64,000 nucleotides of DNA from Heliobacterium mobile (lineage in GTDB: Bacteria; Bacillota; Desulfitobacteriia; Heliobacteriales; Heliobacteriaceae): the NCBI RefSeq assembly GCF_009720735.1, contig NZ_WNKU01000013.1, forward strand, positions 27,221 through 91,220. Reading direction: 5' to 3'. Both the position numbers and the translations under genes were made by a program. This document shows, piece by piece, positions 60,555-64,000 of this stretch; the first letter of the stretch is position 1; each line of letters starts with the position of its first letter. The notes below the pieces were generated by a model. That model did not search any database and was not told the DNA's origin. It worked only from the letters and a program-made list of their open reading frames with translations.

Positions 60555-61149
60555 CTCCTGTCCCCCTGTTTGCAAACATGATCTGTTCAACGAGATCGCA
60601 GATAATGTGGCCGGCTGTGATGTGGGCTTCCTGAATGCGTGGCGTCAGGCGGGACGGTATGGACAGGACGATGTCGGCATGTTTGCCCATCTCTCCGCCG
60701 CTTCCTGTCATGGCCGCCGTGGCGGCCCCTTTTCGCCTGGCTTCCGCCAGCGCCTGGATCACGTTTCTCGATTCACCGCTTGTGCTGATGCCGACGAGCA
60801 TATCTCTCTCCGTCACCAGCGCCTGAACCTGGCGGACAAAGACATCTTCGAAGCTGAAGTCATTGGCGACGGCCGTGATGACGGATGTGTTCGTCGTCAA
60901 TGCGATGGCAGGCAGGGGCACCCGATTCATTGAGAGCTTGCCGATAAGTTCCGCAGCGATATGCTGGGCGTCAGAAGCGCTGCCCCCGTTGCCGCAGAGG
61001 TAGACGACCCCTCCCCTTTGGAAGACGCGGACCATGGTTTGCGCGATTAACTGGATCTGATCGCGCTGCGACCGCAGGCTTTCCACGGCTTTCATGGTCT
61101 CATCAAGCTGCCCGTTGATGTGACGATCAACCCAATGCTCCCCGTTCAC
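60547..61149 (-). CDS. gmhA: sedoheptulose 7-phosphate isomerase
   Basis: Turns sedoheptulose 7-phosphate into D-glycero-D-manno-heptose 7-phosphate, the first committed step to nucleotide heptoses. 200 residues: GGVVYLCGNGGSASDAQHIA (SIS-domain phosphate loop), AAELIGKLSMNRVPLPAIAL, ALTTNTSVITAVANDFSFED, MLVGISTSGESRNVIQALAE, AMTGSGGEMGKHADIVLSIP, RIQEAHITAGHIICDLVEQ. The start is a GTG with GATGGAGA close before it and overlaps hddC by 23 nt. The C-terminus reaches into the E1 alpha gene. Confidence 0.94.
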   Translation of the reverse strand: MNGEHWVDRHINGQLDETMKAVESLRSQRDQIQLIAQTMVRVFQRGGVVYLCGNGGSASDAQHIAAELIGKLSMNRVPLPAIALTTNTSVITAVANDFSFEDVFVRQVQALVTERDMLVGISTSGESRNVIQALAEARRKGAATAAMTGSGGEMGKHADIVLSIPSRLTPRIQEAHITAGHIICDLVEQIMFANRGTGDE

Positions 61150-61870
61150 TCTCCATCACCCAATCTCTAAACTTGCTCAGATCCTCGGGAACGCCGATAT
61201 CGAAGAAATTCTCGACGCCGTCGTAACCGAGGATCACCTTTTTGTCCTCCAACAGTTGGGGAAAGAGGTCTTTCTCTAACGAAAACACTTGATCCCTGGG
61301 GATATATTCAAAAATCTCCGGTTCCAGCAGGTACAGCCCCGCGTTGATGGGGCTTGCATCGCTGAGGGCGTCACCGAAATAGACGTCTTTAGACCCTGAT
61401 TTCTCATTGAACTGAACGATTCGCCCCTCCCGATCCAGGGCTAAACGGCCATAACGCTGCGGATCGGGCATGTTGAACAGGGCGATTGAGGCTGTCGCTC
61501 CCTGTTGCCTGTGCCGTTGAATCATCTCCCGGACGTTCAACTCTAGGTATGTATCGGCATTGACGACGCAAAAGGTGTCTCTCAGCCTGTCCCGCAATAA
61601 ACCAATGGCGCCGCCAGTACCGAGCGGACTCGCTTCCAGGCTGTAATCGATCTCCACATCGGCAACGCGCCCATCGGTATAATAGGACTGAATAGCATCC
61701 GCCATATAATGGAGACAGAAGGTATATGATTTGATCCCGTTCTTTTTCAGTTGACCTAGGATGTAGTCCAGAAAGGGCTTACTGTGGATGGGTGCCATCG
61801 GTTTGGGCACATCGTTAACCACCGACCGGAGCCGCGTTCCGAATCCCCCCGCCAAGACGACAGCGTGCAT
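61127..61870 (-). CDS. hddC: D-glycero-alpha-D-manno-heptose 1-phosphate guanylyltransferase
   Basis: Couples heptose 1-phosphate to GTP giving GDP-heptose. About 247 residues: MHAVVLAGGFGTRLRSVVND, VPKPMAPIHSKPFLDYILGQ, DYSLEASPLGTGGAIGLLRD, CVVNADTYLEL, MPDPQRYGRLALDREGRIVQ, FNEKSGSKDVYFGDALSDAS, ALFNMP. RmlA-like nucleotidyltransferase; HddC is favoured because GmhA and GmhB flank it. The ATG at 61870 begins MHAVVLAGG as expected; the frame extends to a TTG at 61888 that would run into gmhB. Confidence 0.88.
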   Translation of the reverse strand: MHAVVLAGGFGTRLRSVVNDVPKPMAPIHSKPFLDYILGQLKKNGIKSYTFCLHYMADAIQSYYTDGRVADVEIDYSLEASPLGTGGAIGLLRDRLRDTFCVVNADTYLELNVREMIQRHRQQGATASIALFNMPDPQRYGRLALDREGRIVQFNEKSGSKDVYFGDALSDASPINAGLYLLEPEIFEYIPRDQVFSLEKDLFPQLLEDKKVILGYDGVENFFDIGVPEDLSKFRDWVMESERGALG

Positions 61871-61875
61871 ACTTC

Positions 61876-62439
61876 TCACTTCCCGCAATCAATCCGATTC
61901 GCGATCAGTCGGTAGGCCTCCAACAGATTTTCCACAACAGCGATATGGGGAGGCAGCTTGCGCTGCTCTTCGCTGCCATAACCTGTCCTCACCAAGATCG
62001 GGGTGACGCCTGCAGCGATTCCCGCCTCGATGTCGATCACCTTATCTCCGATCATGAATGAACGGGTCGGATCGATCCGCCATTCCTTCGCCGCTTGTAG
62101 CAAGAGACCTGGCTTCGGTTTGCGGCAGTCACAACATTTCTCATCATAGTCTGGATGATGGGGGCAGTAGTAAAAGCCGTCAATGGCAGCCCCCTGCATT
62201 GCGGCAAGATCGGCCACATACCGATGCAGCCGCAGGACATCAAGATCGGTATATAATTTCCGCGCGATGCCCGCCTGGTTGGTCACGACGATGACAGGCA
62301 TCTGTAAGCGATTTAACCCCTTGATCGCCTCCACCGCCTGAGGCGTCCATTCCCAGTCCTCGGGACGGTAGAGGTAGTTTTTTTCCACATTCAGCGTCCC
62401 ATCGCGGTCGATGAAAACGCCGGGGCGGAGAGGAGCCAT
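61876..62439 (-). CDS. gmhB: D-glycero-D-manno-heptose 1,7-bisphosphate 7-phosphatase
   Basis: Removes the C7 phosphate from heptose 1,7-bisphosphate. 187 residues of the HAD superfamily: GVFIDRDGTLNVEKNYLYRP (nucleophile Asp), VVTNQAGIARKLY, the zinc loop CPHHPDYDEKCCDCRKPKPG (four Cys/His ligands) and FMIGDKVIDIEAGIAAGVTP. AGGAGATATAAAGT is an excellent ribosome site. It precedes hddC by 5 nt. All four heptose enzymes (GmhA, HddA, GmhB, HddC) are therefore in the window, the alpha-anomer GDP route known from S-layer glycans of Aneurinibacillus. Confidence 0.93.
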   Translation of the reverse strand: MAPLRPGVFIDRDGTLNVEKNYLYRPEDWEWTPQAVEAIKGLNRLQMPVIVVTNQAGIARKLYTDLDVLRLHRYVADLAAMQGAAIDGFYYCPHHPDYDEKCCDCRKPKPGLLLQAAKEWRIDPTRSFMIGDKVIDIEAGIAAGVTPILVRTGYGSEEQRKLPPHIAVVENLLEAYRLIANRIDCGK

Positions 62440-62451
62440 ACTTTATATCTC

Positions 62452-63777
62452 CTATTCGATACCCAACCCCAGTGCTTTGTAGCGGAACAGCTTTCGAACC
62501 TCTTCATCCGTAACGTTGCGCCAGGAATCGACGAGCAAAGCCTGCGGTTGAGCCGCCTGGGCAACCTTCACCCAGTCGATTTCGGCGTATTCGCTCCAGT
62601 TCGTCATCCATAGAACGGCGTCGGCGCCTGCCGCCGCCTGATAGGGGTCTGCGAAGAAACTCGCCTTCTCGCCTAAAGACTTTTTCGCTTCCCCGATGGC
62701 GACGGGATCGTGCAGCGAGACGTCATAACCAGCTTCTACCAGCTTTTCCGTTAGAGCTAGGGCGTCCGATTCCTCGACGATATGGGTTCCCGGCTTATAA
62801 GCCAGACCGAGCAGCGCGACACGTCCACCTGCCTTCACATGGCGCTGTACCTGCGCGAAGAGGCGATTAACCACGTCGTCATTGATGGCGACCACCTGCG
62901 CACCGATCCGCGCCTGAGCTCCGGCTTCCCGAGCAAAGGCTTGAAAGGCGATATTGTCACGAGGGAAACAGGGGCCACCGAAACCCAACCCTGCTTTTAG
63001 GTATTTCGAGCCGACCCGACTATCGGAACCGATCGCCGACGTAATGGCATCTACGTCCGCACCCGGGATTTGCTCACAAATCGACGCCAGTTCATTGGCA
63101 AAACTAATCTTCATCGTCACATAGCAATTGAGGCTAAGTTTTGTGATCTCCGCGTTTAGAAGCGACATGACGGCCACTTTCGGCTGGCTATTGACCATAG
63201 AGAGATACAGATCTTTGACCTTATTTCCCGCTAAGTCGTCAGAAGCACCGATCAACACCAGATCAGGGTGAAGAAAATCATGGATTACCGAACCCAAAGC
63301 AATGAATTCAGGATTGTAGACCAATCCGAAATCTTTGCCGCAGGTCCTCCCTGACAGGCGTTCCAACAGAACCTTGAATTGGTTTTCGGAAGAACCAGGC
63401 ATAACGGTGGAAACCACATCAACCACGTGGTAGCTTTGTTTTTTGGCGAGAACCGGACCGATTGATTCAAGGACCCGGATTACGTAATCGTTCACAAATC
63501 TACCGCTAGGGTCACTCGGCGTCGGCACAATGATCAACGTAACATCGGAATTCATTATGGCTTCTTCTACATCAGTCGCAATATGCAGATTATCCCAACA
63601 TTTATTAAGTAAATCCGAAAGGCCCGTTTCATTAATTGGACATTTTCGTTCTAACAAATATTCTCTGATAAATTGGTTCATATCATATCCATAAACCTGA
63701 TGCCCTTTTGACGCAAAACAAGCAGCTGTGCACAGTCCCAGCTTCCCCAAGCCAATTACAGAAATTTCCAACAACAT
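62452..63777 (-). CDS. UDP-glucose 6-dehydrogenase family protein
   Basis: 441 residues: ISVIGLGKLGLCTAACFASK (NAD loop), CPINETGLSDLL, IIVPTPSDPSGRFVNDYVIR, VVSTVMPGSSENQF, YNPEFIALGSVIHDFLHPD, EITKLSLNCYVTMKISFANE, GLGFGGPCFPRDNIAF (nucleophile Cys) and LLGLAYKPGTHIVEESDALA. Makes a UDP-uronic acid, most likely UDP-glucuronate. AAAGGACTGA precedes the ATG. It is the first gene of the long minus-strand operon, starting 13 nt before gmhB. The enzyme at 23214 is a different branch of the same family. Confidence 0.87.
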   Translation of the reverse strand: MLLEISVIGLGKLGLCTAACFASKGHQVYGYDMNQFIREYLLERKCPINETGLSDLLNKCWDNLHIATDVEEAIMNSDVTLIIVPTPSDPSGRFVNDYVIRVLESIGPVLAKKQSYHVVDVVSTVMPGSSENQFKVLLERLSGRTCGKDFGLVYNPEFIALGSVIHDFLHPDLVLIGASDDLAGNKVKDLYLSMVNSQPKVAVMSLLNAEITKLSLNCYVTMKISFANELASICEQIPGADVDAITSAIGSDSRVGSKYLKAGLGFGGPCFPRDNIAFQAFAREAGAQARIGAQVVAINDDVVNRLFAQVQRHVKAGGRVALLGLAYKPGTHIVEESDALALTEKLVEAGYDVSLHDPVAIGEAKKSLGEKASFFADPYQAAAGADAVLWMTNWSEYAEIDWVKVAQAAQPQALLVDSWRNVTDEEVRKLFRYKALGLGIE

Positions 63778-63794
63778 TCAGTCCTTTCACAAGA

Positions 63795-63830
63795 AATAAA
63801 AATTTACTTAATTAATTTTTATTGACTCAA
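63795..63830 (-). promoter_or_regulatory. possible promoter for the heptose operon
   Basis: The AT-rich gap upstream of the dehydrogenase contains TTGAGT, an 18-nt spacer and TAAATT on the minus strand, each four of six consensus bases. It also holds an imperfect AT-rich inverted repeat (AAAAATT with AAATTTTT) that might instead mark the end of the upstream gene. Confidence 0.3.
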
Positions 63831-64000
63831 GTTTCGCACACAGAAATAGGCAAGTAAACCTTGATATAGTTGGGTAAAGAGCCAATCCATTTCTGGAGTT
63901 GACTTTTAATCAAAGCGGCTAATTTCTTGTTGCAGTTTTTAACGACATCATCAATAATCGACCAAAGTTGTTGAAGAGCCACCGCCCATTCCAAATCATT
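63827..64000 (-). CDS. C-terminal end of a protein, possibly an IS transposase (partial)
   Basis: An open frame enters from the right edge and ends at TGA 63829-63827. It encodes 57 residues: NDLEWAVALQQLWSIIDDVV, KNCNKKLAALIKSQLQKWIG, SLPNYIKVYLPISVCET. The composition is AT-richer than the adjacent operon. The helical end with Trp and basic residues recalls the tails of IS4-like transposases, but too little is visible for a firm call. If it is a transposase it would mark the right border of the glycan island. Confidence 0.35.
   Translation of the reverse strand, partial: NDLEWAVALQQLWSIIDDVVKNCNKKLAALIKSQLQKWIGSLPNYIKVYLPISVCET

Noticed and set aside
1..64000. CRISPR arrays, tRNA or rRNA genes
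   Set aside because: No regularly spaced direct repeats of the right size and no tRNA or rRNA signatures were seen; the repeats in the FliK-like gene are protein-coding.

Overview
The window comes from a motile Gram-positive-type bacterium, most likely a member of the Bacillota (Clostridia). The signs are strong AGGAGG ribosome binding sites, frequent GTG and TTG starts, a sigma-28/SigD-type promoter at a flagellin operon, and families typical of Bacillota (YaaR, a free-standing FlhB C-terminal domain, SpsF-like and CgeB-like sugar enzymes). Genus cannot be fixed from the sequence. Almost everything is flagellar or surface-glycan biosynthesis. Nearly all glycan genes lie on the minus strand as tightly packed, often overlapping operons; only a flagellar block at 3.4-10.2 kb is on the plus strand.

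Layout. (1) 0-3.3 kb, minus: sialidase-like protein, sugar-nucleotide cytidylyltransferase (PseF/SpsF type) and PseC aminotransferase, read from a clear sigma-A promoter at 3330-3358. (2) 3.4-10.2 kb, plus: FliK-like protein with internal repeats, FhlB, YaaR, then a sigma-28 promoter, FliS and flagellin. (3) 10.3-17.4 kb, minus: an SDR gene broken by a short insert and stop, a radical SAM/SPASM enzyme, an ATP-grasp enzyme, pseudaminate synthase PseI, UDP-galactopyranose mutase and a glycosyltransferase. (4) 17.5-24.5 kb, minus: GDP-mannose synthesis (ManB, ManC), NUDIX hydrolase, radical SAM, SDR and UDP-sugar dehydrogenase, closed by a terminator at 17471-17507. (5) 24.5-35.2 kb: alternating CgeB-type glycosyltransferases (three) and B12-type radical SAM enzymes (two intact, one decayed). 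(6) 35.2-44 kb: glycosyltransferases and a methyltransferase-like protein sharing an appended C-terminal Rossmann-like domain, plus a radical SAM enzyme and NAD synthetase. (7) 44-62.4 kb: a GDP-D-glycero-D-manno-heptose pathway (GmhA, HddA, GmhB, HddC) with candidate modifying enzymes: 4,6-dehydratase, cupin epimerase, three unusual SDRs, two aldo-keto reductases with a ParB-like tail, methyltransferases, a split transketolase and an E1 alpha/beta pair. (8) 62.4-64 kb: a second UDP-sugar dehydrogenase, then the end of a possible transposase.

How it fits together (inference): PseC, PseF and PseI beside flagellin point to pseudaminic-acid-type glycosylation of flagellin. PseB, PseG and PseH are not in the window. 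The right half looks able to make sedoheptulose 7-phosphate, convert it to GDP-heptose, and then dehydrate, epimerise, reduce, methylate and perhaps branch it with thiamine-diphosphate enzymes. The CgeB/GT2 proteins would then assemble these sugars. Six intact radical SAM enzymes in about 42 kb is the most unusual aspect. Base composition rises visibly to the right of about 30.5 kb, exactly where the decayed radical SAM copy lies, so the island is probably a mosaic.
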